Origin: Narthecium ossifragum
Taxonomy: Eukaryota; Streptophyta; Magnoliopsida; Dioscoreales; Nartheciaceae
Assembly: GCA_963920575.1 (NCBI GenBank)
Contig: OY986975.1
Coordinates: 1,382,650-1,446,649, forward strand
DNA: 64,000 bases
Direction of reading: 5' to 3'
Below are positions 47,601 to 60,447 of this stretch, piece after piece (the stretch's first letter is position 1; every line of letters starts with the position of its first letter). A program made the position numbers and the translations under genes. The notes under the pieces were generated by a model. The model ran no database searches. It saw only the letters and a list, made by a program, of their open reading frames with translations, and was not told the DNA's origin.

Positions 47601-50552
47601 CTATTTCCTTTTAGGATTCTTTTCATGTGTATCTTGTAACCAAATTTTGGGTTTGTACAATGAATCTTCTTCTTTTTTGTTTAATAGGGTTTGATCAACA
47701 ACGAGAAGGGAAAAAAATTATACAACAGAGTTAAAATTTGGTGAAGAAATATATATGAAAAGAAACCTAGGAGGAGATGGTTTCTTTTAAGTATTATTGG
47801 TGTTCAATTAATATGTTTATCTAGAAAATATTTCATGGGCAATTTTTAGGCAATCTTACTCCTTTGAGATTGTGGTACAATTTGAATTTTTTGATGATAA
47901 GAAATGATGATCTGAATAAGGATGAGTTTAGGGGTTATATGATAAATACTTCATTGTTAAACAATTAACTCCTATGAAATTTTTTGCAGTTTGATTTTTT
48001 GATGATAGCAAAGTAGGACAATGTACATAATGTTAAGTTTAATCGTTATATGGCAAATACTTCCATTGTTGATTTTTAAGCAATTTTAAGCAAGTTTAGG
48101 GCTCATATGGCAAATAATTCATGGGACTATTTCTGAGCAATTTACTCCTTTAACATTATGTACAAGTTGATTTTTTTATCATGATTTGATAGGAAAGGAG
48201 GACAATGTTAATAAGGCTTAATTTAGGGGTTATATCGAAAAGCTCTTTTCTTTTTTTCTCTCCCATGGAAATATAGGAAAAAATGGATCTCAATTAGATT
48301 AGAAGATCCTAAATGAAGTAACCTCTTTTTTTTTTTACTAGATGAGCCAAATGGCTAACATACAGCAAGGATACAACTACAAACAAAAAATGAAGTAACC
48401 TCTGATACTATCTTTCGTGAGTGTTACTATTTCCTTCTAAAGTTCATGTTACAAAGGGGTTTCTTTAGGGTTTCTTTCCACATATGTATATTGTGAAAAA
48501 AATAGTTTATAGTATAAATATTCTTTTTATTCAAGTTGACTGGGATTTCATTTGAAGAATGAGAGAGAAGATTTATGTTACTAAGGGGAGATTTGGTTAC
48601 AAGATATATATGAAAGAGCCCTAAAAGGAGATGATAAGCTTTAGTAAATTAGTAGTAGAACACTATTTCCTTTTAATATTCTTTTCATGTGTATCTTGTA
48701 ACCAAATTTTGCGTTTGTACAATGAATCTTCTTCTTTTTGTTTAATAGGGTTTGATCGACAAGGATAAGGAAAAACAATTATACTATAGAGTTAAAAATT
48801 TGGTGAAGAGATATATATGAAAAGAAACCTAAGAAGAGATTATTTCTTTTAAGTATTATTGGTGTGCAATTAATCTGTGTATCTAGAAAAATATTTCATG
48901 GGCCGATTTTTAAACAATTTTACTCCCTTGAGATTGTGGTACAATTTGAACTTTTTGATGATAGGAAAGGATTATATGAATAAGGCTAAGTTTAGGGGTT
49001 ATATGGAAAATATTTCATTGTTAAACAATTAACTCCTATAGATTTTTTCAGTTTGATTTTTTGATGATAGGAAAGGAGGACGATGTACATAATTTTAAGT
49101 TTAAAGGTTATGTGGCAAATACTTCCATTGTTGATTTTTAAGCCATTTTTAAGCAAGTTTAGGGCCTATAGGGCAAATAATTCATGGGACGATTTGTAAG
49201 CAATTTACTACTTTAACATTGTTTACAAGTTGATTCTTTTATCATGATCTAATAGGAAAGCAGGATAATGTTAATAAGGCTTAATTTAGGGGTTATATCT
49301 AAAAGCTCTTGTCTTTTTTTCTCTCCCATGGAAATATAGGGAAAAATAGATTCCAAATAGATTAGAACATCCTAAATGAAATAACCTCCTTTTATTATTA
49401 TTAGATGAGCCAAATGGCTAACAGAAAGCAAGGCTACAACTACAAAGGAAAAATGAAGTAACCTCTGATCCTATCTTTGGTGAGTGTTAGTGTATTTCCT
49501 TCTAAAGTTTATGTTGCAAAGGGGTTTCTTTGGGGTTTCTTTCCACGTAGGTATATTGTGAAAAATTTAGTTTGTAGTATAAATATTCTTTTTATTCATG
49601 TTGACTGGGATTTCATTTGAAGAAGAAGAGAGAAGATTTATGTTACAAAGGAGAGATTTGGTTACAAGATATATATGAAAGAGACCTCAAAGGAGATGAT
49701 ATGATTTAATAAATTAGTAGTAGAAAACTATTTCCTTTTAGGATTCTTTTCATGTGTATCTTGTAACCAAATTTTGGGTTTGTACATTTAATCTTCTTCT
49801 TCTTCTTTTAATAGGGTTTGATCAACAAGGAGAAGGAAAAAAAATTAAACTACAGAGTTAAAATTTGGTGAAGAGATATAAATGAAAAGAAACCTACGAT
49901 GAGATGGTTTCTTTTAAGTATTATTGGTGTGCAATAATATGTTTATCTAGACGAATATTTCATGGGCCAATTTTTAAGCAATCTTACTCCTTTGAGATTG
50001 TGTTACAATTTGAATTTTTTGATGATAAGAAAAAATGATCTGAATATGGAAATTCTTTCATTGTTAAACAATCAACTCCTATGAATTTTTTTATAGCTTG
50101 ATTTTTTTATGATAGGAAAGTATGACAATGTACATTATGTTAAGTTTAAAGGTTATATGGCAAATACTTCCCTTGTTGATTCTTAAGCCATTTTTATGCA
50201 AGTTTAGGGCTTATATGGCAAATAATTCATGGGATGATTTCTAAGCAATTTACTCCTTTAACATTGTGTACAAGTTGATTTTTTTGTCATGATCTGATAG
50301 GAAAGGAGGATAATGTTAATAAGGTTTAATTTCTGACTTATATTTAAAAGTTCTTGTCTTTTTTTCTCTCCCATGGAAATATAGGAAAAAATGAATTCCA
50401 ATCAGATTAGAACATCTTAAATGAAGTAACCTCTTTTTTTATTATTAGATGAGCCAAATGGCTAACATAAAGCAAGGCTACAACTACAGAGGAAAAATGA
50501 AGTAACCTCTTATCTTATCTTTTGTGAGTGTTAGTGTATTTCCTTCTAAAGT
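44660..50552. repeat. Tandem array of about 1,060-bp monomers upstream of MORC
   Basis: The landmark GGGTTTGATCAACAA (or a one-base variant) occurs near 44958, 46020, 46628, 47688, 48750 and 49815. Spacings are about 1,060 bp except one of about 608 bp, where a monomer has lost about 455 bp near 46050. The array holds about 5.5 units, AT-rich, without coding potential. Each monomer carries a segment like TTAGATGAGCCAAATGGCTA after a T-rich run, resembling the LINE 3' ends seen elsewhere in this window. It starts about 200 bp upstream of the MORC TATA-like box. Confidence 0.92.
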
Positions 50553-50589
50553 TGCAATTCCAATGTACTCAAGAGTCCTAGTTTCCTAA

Positions 50590-50935
50590 GGGGGTGTTTG
50601 GTTGTCTGCATTGATGCATGCATCATAGTCCAAATCCATGTTTGGTTGATCAAATGCATCAATTGATGCAAAATGGTTGCTTCATTCAGCATCAAGTGAT
50701 GCAGCAAAATTGGCTGCATCAAATGATGTAGCATCAGTTGATGCATCACGTGATGCATCACATACCAACCAAACACAAAATGATGGATTGAATTGGATGA
50801 AACAGTTGTATCAACTGATGCAATACATACCAACCAAATAGAAAACGAGCTAATACTGCATCCGTTGATACAAGCAACCAAACACTCTGTATCAACTAAT
50901 GCATCATCAACTGATGCAAGCAACCAAACGCCCCC
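50590..50935. mobile_element. Tourist-like (PIF/Harbinger) MITE, 346 bp
   Basis: The ends are GGGGGTGTTTGGTTG and CAACCAAACGCCCCC, perfect inverted repeats, with a TAA duplication on each side (50587-50589 and 50936-50938). The interior is rich in TGATGCA and its complement. Confidence 0.92.
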
Positions 50936-50938
50936 TAA

Positions 50939-51931
50939 ACACTTGTATCCTAGACTTCGTTTGAGTTGACTTGATGTAAAACCCTAATTCGAGTTGGGAG
51001 CCGTATAAACGGAACTAAGAGCCAAGGCTTAGGTTATGCTCTTGGGTGGCTCTTGATGGCTACTGAAAAAGGACTAGGGTTTTGGGTGAGAGTCCAAGGG
51101 TTCTTGGAGAGAATCGCTTAAGATCTTAGAGAGACGTTCATCCTCTCGAGAAGCAGCAGGGAGCTAAGGAATTTTATTTCGGCGGGGGGGGGGGACTTAA
51201 GTTATAAATATTTTAATTTAAACTTATGTAAATAAAATTAAAATAATTGATGTCTGATGGTTTTGAAAAATTAAGAATCAATACAATAAATGAAGATTAA
51301 ACACATTATTGAATTAATATTAAAATATCAATGATGATATACTATGCTAGCAACTCAAAATAACCATAAATCATTTATATTGAAAACAATACCAATATAT
51401 AATTATTGATAAATTTCACATAAAATTTTCAAAACCACATTTAAATTACAAACAGTGAATATGCTATTGGGCAAAAATTTGAGCAAAAACAAAAGGGTGA
51501 AACATGAATACATAAGCCCTATTCATAAGTTTAACCTCGCATGATATAACATCCACCAGATAAACCTACTCCAGACAATCAAACGACCAACAACGCAGAA
51601 TGCAACAAGGGAAGACGGGATCAGAAACTCCACGGACCAAACCAAGGCTTCAACATAAAACTCATGCCACTGAGCATAATCAAGTTTTCGGGAGGAAAAA
51701 TAACTGCTATTCCAGTTACGGCATGCAATCACAAATTATGGAATCCAAACAGAGCAAACAAGAGAACTAGAGGTTACCATATGTATGACTACGAAGCTTT
51801 CTTTTTAGCATTTCATCAAACACGAAGAACCAAATCCGAGGCGAAGAACAGGGACACTGCGCAATCTAACTTTACCCATTAGATCCACACAATAGCAACA
51901 CGGAGAAACGGAAGAGCACCAGCACAGCTAT
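50939..51931. other. Gene-free stretch
   Basis: The first 240 bases (CCCTAATTCGAGTTGGG, CTAGGGTTTTGGGTG) look like an old repeat, probably the sequence into which the MITE inserted. A G run lies at 51184-51194. The rest is AT-rich with no recognised gene; 51480-51930 may be the outer part of an older LTR relic that resumes at 54277. Confidence 0.5.
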
Positions 51932-54276
51932 TGTCACACCCCGACCCAGAAAACCCATCCCGGACGGGGCGTGAGGGTTCCTATCACTATTCACATCCAA
52001 CTAGCGCGATACATTTGCGGAAAACGAGATAAACTTAAACAATTTAAACTCCAGAGGTAAAGATGTAATTCAATTCATAAATACATCAAGTTGTACTGTT
52101 TAAGCATCTGATTACAATTCTTATCAAACTCCACCAAGGGAAAAGATATTATACATATAATCCAAAAATCCTCGAAGATGTTTATAATATACAAAACTAT
52201 CAAAAAGTACAACAGTCATCCTGCATCCACCTCAGACGCCTTTGGAAGTAGTCGCGCCGCCAAAGACTGATCCCGCCGGCTCTACTGCTGAAGAACTGGT
52301 GCCTGCACCTGCAAACGCAGCCCGGGTAGGAGTGAGCGATAAGCTCAGTAGGGTTCTACTCTACGGCACACTGAAAGGAGGAAAACAACAACAGTGATGT
52401 CTCCCCGCTCGAGCCTAAGGAATGACAAGGGGTCCCACAACCCCTATCGATTCCCCAAGGGATCCTACTCTTCTCAACCGACCACGCTGGGAACATCAAC
52501 CAACACGCTGGGAGGAACAATAATCAGAACTAGTAGAATCACCGTTACCCAGCAGGGAACCACTGTATGGGGACCATGTCAGGGACATCGACAACCATCC
52601 TTAGTACTCGGCCTTGGGAAGACACCACGACCTCTAAACCTCAAAGCAAGATCACAGCCAACTATAACACATCCTCGATAACAAGAGATTCCAGATAAAT
52701 AATCACGTCCTAATCCTTACTACCCAGCCGCGGTCCTAAGGCTAGATCCGAGCTATCCGAAAGCCTCGGATCGATGATCAACCCATCGCCCGCCTAACCT
52801 GACATGTCTCTAATGCATAAAATGCATGAACCTATGCAAACATCTATCCTAGATGTCTCTATATGCCACATCATCAATTATAGGTTCAACAGTTATACAA
52901 TAGCCATCGGCACTCGCCGGCAACTGCCTAAGGTTCCATAATACCTCATTAGCTAACACTCATCGTTAGCTAACGGCTAGGGAAGCAATAAGCATTTAAA
53001 CTACTATCAACCAAGTATTTAAATGCGAGTAAAAACCATCAATTCGTCAAAGAGGTTAAACTCCCGATTTAATTCCCAATCTCGATAGAAATCCGGTGAA
53101 AACATCGTGTATGCTTCCTAACATGATTGGGTATCTATCATGAATGAAAACCAATTAAAGGAAACCTGAAAACACAGCTCAGTGGCTCACAGTCGATGCG
53201 ACGGTCGATCCGACGGTCGACCGTGAGGCCACGGTCGACCGTGGGGCCAAACGGGGAAAAAGCATAAGGGTCACGGTCGATCGGTACATCGACCCTGGGA
53301 GGCCCAAAACGAGACAAAGCCTCACGGACGATGCGACGGTCGATCCGGTGGTCGACCATGAGGCGGAATGGGAAAAGAGGGGGAGCCCGCGGTCGATCGG
53401 TGCATCGACCGTGGGAGACCAAAAACGCGACAGAGCCTCACGGTCACACGGTACAGTTCATCAGAACATTGTCGGGAATCCAATTTCTTGGATTTGAATG
53501 ATCAAATCTCATTGAAAATCAATGAAACTTTGCAAGCATGCGTAATAGATGATGGAGAAGCTAATGGTAAGAATAAAACATGATTTTGATGGTTAAGTCA
53601 CAAATCTAGGTCTTAATGGCCGAAAACCGATAAAACGGCGATAATACGGGAATCATCCGATAAAATACGAAAACCAAGAGGTAGAGCTACTCTACACAAG
53701 CTATAATACACATGCATTGAACTACACAACATTCTGTCATGTATTCCTACAGCGAAAATACAAGAAACCTATCCTAGGAGAACCCGATCATAAGATCGAG
53801 GTAGAAACACCTACTTGAGCAAGTAGGGCAGCTCCTCCACGCGTCCTACCAGTCAAACCGCCAAGATCCGCTCCTTGAAGCTCGCGTCTCCAAGCCCTAG
53901 CTCAGCCGAAGGAGAGAGAAAGAGAAAGAGAAAGGAGACAACGACAGCAAAAGAAGAAGGGAAAGAGAGAGAAAGGGACAGGCTATATATAGAGATCAAA
54001 ACCGATTTCGGTTGTCCAATTCGATCTTTCCCAATCGAGCTCTGATCTTCCGATCGAAAGCACCCTTACGGTTCTAATCAAATACATATATCAATTCAAG
54101 GTCGTGTATGCAACGCGGGTGTGAAACTGACCACCAGGGGGCATATTTACCAAAATTTCCCTGAGGCTAAAAACCACCATACGATCGCCCAATCGTATCC
54201 GACGCGGAACCAAGTCAACAGGAAAACGACCCTCTACCCACGCGGTGGAGCCAGGTCGGAGGGACAGGCCCTCACA
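51932..54276. mobile_element. Solo LTR, 2345 bp, same family as 3104-5477
   Basis: The element begins TGTCACACCCCGACCC and ends GAGGGACAGGCCCTCACA. A perfect 5-bp duplication GCTAT lies at 51927-51931 and 54277-54281. Ends, length and interior blocks parallel the LTR at 3104-5477. No retrotransposon genes are inside. Confidence 0.88.
53190..53450. repeat. CGGTCGACCG palindrome cluster in the LTR
   Basis: The self-complementary core GGTCGACC and variants such as CGGTCGATCCG recur every 20-40 bp. The cluster lies in the same part of the LTR as the GGATCGATCC clusters of the other family member, but with a different palindrome. Confidence 0.85.
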
Positions 54277-54281
54277 GCTAT

Positions 54282-54763
54282 GAACAACAGAGAAGAAGGA
54301 AACAAAGATCCAAATCCGAGAGCAAGGGAAAACAGGGAAATCTGAACACCTCAAGCAATCCAATCAATCACAAACACATCAAGCAATTCATGGAAGCAAG
54401 GGGAGAAATAGAGAAAATGAATAGAGGGGATAGGAAGAACACCACAGGAGCCACGAACACAGAACATCGAACGCCAACCAAGCCACGGAAAACAGATCAG
54501 CAGATGCAGATTTCCCGAGTTAAAAGCATCGAAAACCATTCCTAATGGCCTAATCCAAGATCAAGGTAGAGTTCTCTACCTCTAAGTTCGATCTTGGTCA
54601 AGATCCTCTCCTCTCTTCTATTCTCCAGTTGCGGTCGTCGACGCCAAGTTCTCCGCCTTCGAAGGGAGGAACCCAGCTGCCACCGGCATCCTCTCCTCTC
54701 TCCTCCGGTCGCGATCGCCGATGTCTCCTCTCTCTCCTTCGAAAAGGAATGTGATCGGTGCCC

Positions 54764-54807
<44 letters not shown>

Positions 54808-55160
54808 GAGAAAGGTTTTTATACGATCGCTTTGATCGTGGATCCTGGCCGTTTGATCAGCCTAAACTAATCGCAGCCGCTCAAATCCCGATCCGCACGA
54901 TCTAACTCAGATCCTCCGATCTAGAGTACTCATAATTGTCTAATCAAGTACATACATCATTACAATACCGTATGTGCGTTACGCATGTGTGAAACCGACC
55001 GCCAATGTGCAATTTTACCAAAATGCCCTTGGGGTCCAAAAACATCAATGCGATCAACCGATCGCAAGCCAAGGCCAACCGAACCAAACCACCCAAACCA
55101 AACCCTCGACCAAATGCGGTCGGACCGGGTTGGAGGTACGGGTCCTGGAACAAAGCCCCC
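54282..55160. mobile_element. Older relic of the same LTR family
   Basis: The 54945-55155 part (GTGTGAAACCGACCGCC, AATTTTACCAAAATGCCC, GGTTGGAGGTACGGGTCC) matches the 3' end of the two solo LTRs. There is no intact left end; the 51932-54276 LTR probably inserted into this older copy. A GA microsatellite lies at 54769-54803. Confidence 0.6.
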
Positions 55161-55448
55161 TTGTAGATTTCCCTTTCTCTTTTAACTTTGTCTAGCCTTT
55201 ACCTCATTTGATCAAAAATAAAGCCCCTTGTAGATCTCCCTTTCTCTTTGTAACTTTATCTTGTCTTTACTTCAATTGATCAAAAATAAATAAATAAATA
55301 AATAAAAGAGTAGTAAAATTGTATAAAAACCTCATTTTGCTTTCATTGCTTATTGGCCAAAAGACCGAGTGAATGGAATACTCCGAACAATATGATAGAT
55401 TAGCTAATAGATTAGCCGACCAGATCGATCAATTTCCACCCCAGTACG

Positions 55449-55954
55449 TGATGGGAATTTAGACCTTCCCACACCTAAGTGAGTACAATAAGAGAACCCA
55501 CAAGCAAATATACCAAGCAATCTAGAAAATAAAGGTAATAGCAACCCAACAAGAGAAGACCAAGATTTACGTGGAAAAACCACTCTCAACTTGAGAGGGA
55601 AAAAAACCACGTGGCACCAACCGAAATCCACTATAATCAATGAGAGAGTACAAGAGAGCGACGACACCATGAACACGAAAATTGACTCACTTGTGTCTTA
55701 AACTCCACCTAGAAAAGCCCTTAATGGAACCTTGTTGCTCTCCTCTCTTCTCTAACTCTTTTTCTTCCAACCCTCAAGTAGAGAACATAACACTCTACTT
55801 AAGTCTCTCTCATCATATATGAGGCTACTACACACTACCACCATACATCAACATGTGTATAAAAGCCTTATAAGAAAAGCCCATGTCCAACACCCACTAA
55901 TAAGGTATGAACACTTCTCATGGGACTAGCTCATTAGTGATGGTAAGCCCAACA
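55449..55954. mobile_element. Short solo LTR, probably Copia, 506 bp
   Basis: The ends are TGATGGGAATTTAGACC and GGTAAGCCCAACA, flanked by GTACG (55444-55448) and ATACG (55955-55959), a 5-bp duplication with one change. TACGTGGAAAAACC-type sequence inside is common in Copia LTRs. The 55161-55448 stretch holds nothing recognised. Confidence 0.7.
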
Positions 55955-55978
55955 ATACGCACCTGTGTGATAGTCAAT

Positions 55979-56283
55979 TTATTTTTTTGAAGAAGTGAGC
56001 CAAAAGGCTTGATAGGGCTACAGAAGAGAAGCAAAAAAATGGGGAAACAAAACAAGGATTAGACAGAATAAGGAAGATCACCCGGATAATCCGATCCGGA
56101 GCAAAAACCTAGAAGAGACGCCAAGCTTGTCTTCTTCCTAGACCCGTCAAAATATCCATGTGTCCCACCAGATCTCGAAGCACAGATCTGAAAATCAACA
56201 CCTCAAAACGAGCAGAGATAGTAGAAAAATATCCCTCAACAAAACTGAGAACTCAGCTGTTGCAATAGTGCAGAACTGAAAAC
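55979..56283 (-). mobile_element. Truncated LINE 3' end
   Basis: A T run and GAAGTGAGCCAAAAGGCTTG mark the 3' tail of a minus-strand LINE. A 13-bp duplication TGTGATAGTCAAT (one mismatch) lies at 55966-55978 and 56284-56296. No coding part remains. Confidence 0.75.
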
Positions 56284-56599
56284 TGTGATGGTCAATGGAG
56301 GTTCTAGCTATGACTAGGGTGGGTGCAATATTGCAGGGTTGTTGCAGGCTCCGAAATGTTTTGCAATATTTTGGGGGGAGATCTATTCAAATGAAGCACG
56401 CATATTTTAATATATATCTATGATTCATTTTGTACAATCGTGAGAAACAATAATTTTTGCAAAATTATTAGTTTCGGAGATTAGTATAATAGTCTGATGA
56501 GGGGATCAATGCCTAGATTGAAGGATTAATTTAGTACGGACCATGTCATTGCATCCATCTCCACATATATAGCATGATAAATATATCCTTTGTTAAAAT

Positions 56600-57056
56600 C
56601 AACAAGGATTAGATACGTTTTGTACGGCCATTGCTCTTGTTGCTTTAGGGGAAGCGGCTTTTGAGTAGCCGATGACAGTTAACTCAATTCTCCAAAGTAA
56701 GATGGAGGCTATTCTGGAAGCGTTGAAGAAGACCAGTGAGGTGGTGGTCACTTCATTAATTGTGGAATCAAATTCTTTGAATGATGTCCAGATCCTAAAT
56801 GGGTTGCGGGGGTGGCCACCGGATCTAGATGGTCTGGCCAAAGATATCTAGGTCTATGCTCTCCAATTTGAGTCTGTACTTTTCTTTTTTGTTTTGAGGG
56901 CTTGTAACGCTAGAGCAGATGATGTAGCTCATGCGTGTCGTCGGATTGGTAAGGTGTTTACCTGGTCTAGTGAGTGGGGACCCGCGCTGATTGACAGCAT
57001 TTAGTTGTAATAGCTTTCAATTAGCCTACTTGGCTCATCTCATCAAAAAAAAAAAA
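56600..57056 (+). mobile_element. Truncated LINE with RNase H remnant
   Basis: The plus strand reads MEAILEALKKTSEVVVTSLI, VESNSLNDVQIL and LRACNARADDVAHACRR, the RNase H blocks of plant L1 LINEs, with in-frame stops. It ends in TTGGCTCATCTCATC plus a 12-base A run at 57045-57056. The 5' border is not defined. The 56297-56600 stretch holds nothing recognised. Confidence 0.8.
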
Positions 57057-57127
57057 GTGAAGAGGAGAAGTAACATCAGCGATCAATCCCGACTCGGTTA
57101 GCTTTGAGCCAAGTGTGTAATACGGAG

Positions 57128-57290
57128 TTTTTTTTTTTTTTTTGATGAAATCAGCCGAATCGCTAAGTACTAATTACAAACGTCATCCAAAATATCAAGC
57201 CCATCGTCATGAGACCATAACAAATTGGTCCCGACATGCGACAAAAACGGATAATTCCATCCTCCCTTAGCATGATATTAAATATATATT
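57128..57290 (-). mobile_element. Truncated LINE 3' end
   Basis: A 16-base T run followed by GATGAAATCAGCCGAATCGC marks another minus-strand LINE tail. The 5' border is unclear. Confidence 0.6.
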
Positions 57291-58742
57291 AAATGTATTA
57301 TCATATTATCGTATCCTCGTCGTATCCGTATCCTAATTTTTCAAGAATTATCGTATTTGAGTGTCCGTATCGAATCGCATCCGTATCCCGTGCCCGTATC
57401 TGTGCTGCCCAGATATGTGCAAATATTTTCTCAAAAATTGAGGCATGCACTCTAATCTCTTTAAGTGGCTCATCATGCGTAGCTAGCGGTGGATATTTTT
57501 GATTGTGTCGGGACAATAAAAACTAAAAATGGATATTAAACATGTGATATATTAGTGGTAGAGGTAATTTCGAATTTCTAACATCCTTTTAGAGAATGAA
57601 AAAAAAAAAGTTGTGACAGATGAACAGGAATACAAAGATTTCTCATTTTTTATCGCACTATCCCTATCATTTGAACATAAAAAAATGAAATCAATCAGCA
57701 TCTCACTCTACTTGTACGCATGCCTTCATCCTCCCTATGGATGGCTGCATGCGCCGAGAATCTTGTTAGGACAGTAAGATCCTGCCCTACCACAGTTCAC
57801 AATGTCCCTTAATTGTGTTTGTCATAACCACTAATGCATCAATAAACTAAACGACGTGTCTTATTAATTGTCTGCTTTTGGACAATAATTTGAGCCAATA
57901 ATGCACATCCCCATATTCTAGTTAATTCACGGTCAAAACTACAATCCACCGGGGCAAGAAGAGCACGAGGAAAAACCTCCATTTAACTATACTAAACTCA
58001 ACAACATCGATCTATAAATTATCTTTTATTCATGAGAAGTGATTGGGGTACATGGTCACTTTCAACGTTCCAGATCCACTCACATCCACTGGTCTTCATC
58101 ACATAAGCCAATAATACATGGCCACGTAAGTCATGTGTAATGTACCTAGCTTTTCAGCCATGTACATAAATCTATCTTTTTTTCTTTATTTATAGCTTAA
58201 AATAAAGCCCAACATGCTTTTTTTTATAATAAAAAAAAAATCTAAACTAGAATTCAGACTAAAATTTGAAAGACCAAGTCAAGAATTGAAATTAATTTAG
58301 AAAATTATAAAGGAATCGAAGCTCGGCTCTCTCTCGATTCAATTTTTTTTCCATCTGCCTACATCACATGCAATTAATCTAACATTCATAATTCTTAATG
58401 AAAACAGTACTATTACACGCGTAAAATAAGTTATTTAGATTCAAATTCATGCATCTGGTCACTAGCTAGCTTCATTGTTTTTAAAAAGTCTAGTTTTGTC
58501 TGCATTGTTTCATTTGAGGCCTTAGAAACCATAGAAGTAGCCATCCACCAAAGAAAAAACGGATAAGAAGAGACCAAACATAGCATGCAAAAACCTGCCA
58601 TCACCCATAGTGAGCTAAACCTTCTTGTGTTCGCCCCCCCCCCCCCAATCAATCAATTAAAAGGTGTGATTGTGACACCGATAAATCACTATTCTTCCAT
58701 ATTTAGTGATTGAGATACAAAGTCAAAAAGACTTATCGGCTC
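57291..58742. other. Gene-free AT-rich stretch
   Basis: A CGTATCC-rich low-complexity patch lies at 57300-57410, a C run at 58636-58647, and otherwise AT-rich sequence. A 73-codon minus-strand frame at 58431-58652 has a hydrophobic segment but no recognised family. Confidence 0.5.
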
Positions 58743-58774
58743 AATCACTACAAGAAAACATAACTTCCATAGCA

Positions 58775-59340
58775 CATATTTCATAGCATATTTTGATAAA
58801 TGCTATTAAGATTGAGTATTGATAATATAAATATATAAAATGCGATAAATTTACAAAAAAGTCGTAACATTTAAGGATTGGTGACATTTTATAGGATAAT
58901 TTATAGTATTCTCTTTGCAAATGTTATTAATGCATATTTCACCACACATATTTCGTAGCATTCTTTGGTGAACACTATTAAAAATTGGGTATTTGTAACA
59001 TAAATATAAAATGCTATAAACTTAAAAATGATTCACAACATTCAGCAACTATAGCGACTTTTTTATGGAATAATTTATAGCATTCTTTTTCCAATACTAT
59101 GGATGTGTATTTCATAGCATTTGTTTCGTAACATTCTTGGGTAAATGCTATTAAAAATTGGGTATTTATAGCATAAATATAAAATGCTATAAACTTAAAA
59201 GTGAGTTGTAACATTCAGCAACTATAGTGACATTTTATAAGATAAATTATAACATTGTCTTTGCAAATGCTATCAATGTGTATTTTATAACACATGTTTC
59301 ATAGCATTTTTTGGTAAATGGTATTAAAAATTAATTTTTA
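58775..59340. repeat. CACTA subterminal tandem repeat, about 172 bp
   Basis: About three diverged copies of a unit containing AAATGCTATTAAAAATTGGG and AAATGCTATAAACTTAAAA. A second set of shorter units based on GATGTTATAATAAGAAAAAC follows at 59540-60005. Confidence 0.82.
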
Positions 59341-60026
59341 TTAATAGCATATAATAATCTACTATATGCTATAAAATCTCGATCATAGCATTATTAATAA
59401 CATTTTTTTATCTACTATAAAATGCAGTGTTTAGTCAAAGTAACACAAAAGTTTGTTTGCTTGGGAGGCAATATAAGAAGATGCGGGGCACAAGAGATCA
59501 ATACTTAAACGAGTTGATAGATGATTATAAAGGCTCCTAATCAATAATAGCAATAATAAAATGCTATAATAACAATAACTTTCTGTAAATCATGTGCTAA
59601 TAATATTTACCACTCAAATATTGTCATCCTTGAATTTGATATTTACCCATGAATTTTTTTGAAAATTATATCAAATAAAGCAGAACACTAAATGAATACT
59701 ATAACAACTGAAGTAAAACACTACATGAATACATGAATGCTATAATAAGTATACAATAGCCATATTTGGATGTTATAATAAGAAAAACATAGCATTAATT
59801 GGATGTTATAATAAATAAATCAGAGCACTATTCTGATGCTATAATTAAATATAGCATAACATTATATGTATGTTATAATAAGAAAAACATAGCGATATTA
59901 GAATGCTATTATAAGTAAAGCAAAACACTATTTAGATGCTACACTTGGTATTGCAACTATGTGAATGTTATAATAAGAAAAATATAACAGATGTTATAAT
60001 CGGAAAGTCACGTCATATTATCATAC

Positions 60027-60390
60027 TAGTTGTACCCCTACCACGTGACAGGGTAACCACTAACCCCACCCCAATAACTCCATCCTACTAAACCCCCCTC
60101 AACCTATGACATTTTCCCACCACGTAGGACAACAAAAGTTTCACTTATAACCATAGCCTCATATAAGGATGACTAGTAAGTCCCCTGCCACATGGCAGGG
60201 TAACCACCCTCTCTTCCCACCCCCCAGTAACTCCTCACTAACCCCCCTCTCTTCCCCACTAACTCCCCCTCTCCCCCACTACCCCCTCCACGTAGGCTCC
60301 ACGTAGAATAACCCTCTCCATGTAGGCTCCACATAGGACAATAGGATGGTTAACTTATAACCATCCTACTATACAAGGATGATTCATATC
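60027..60390. repeat. Two-copy repeat inside the CACTA element
   Basis: Two adjacent related blocks start at the GTACCCCTACCACGTGACAG and GTCCCCTGCCACATGGCAG regions, and each ends CTTATAACCAT...AAGGATGA. Their class is not known. Confidence 0.65.
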
Positions 60391-60447
60391 ATATGATCTT
60401 TTAGTGCTATCTATACCATACAACGTAATTTCGTAACTTTGAAAAAA

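Noticed and set aside
50546..50923. 125-codon minus frame with repeated HQLM-type residues
   Set aside because: Generated by TGATGCA repeats of the Tourist-like MITE.
58431..58652. 73-codon minus frame with a hydrophobic stretch
   Set aside because: No recognised family, starts near a C run, single copy; not supportable as a gene.
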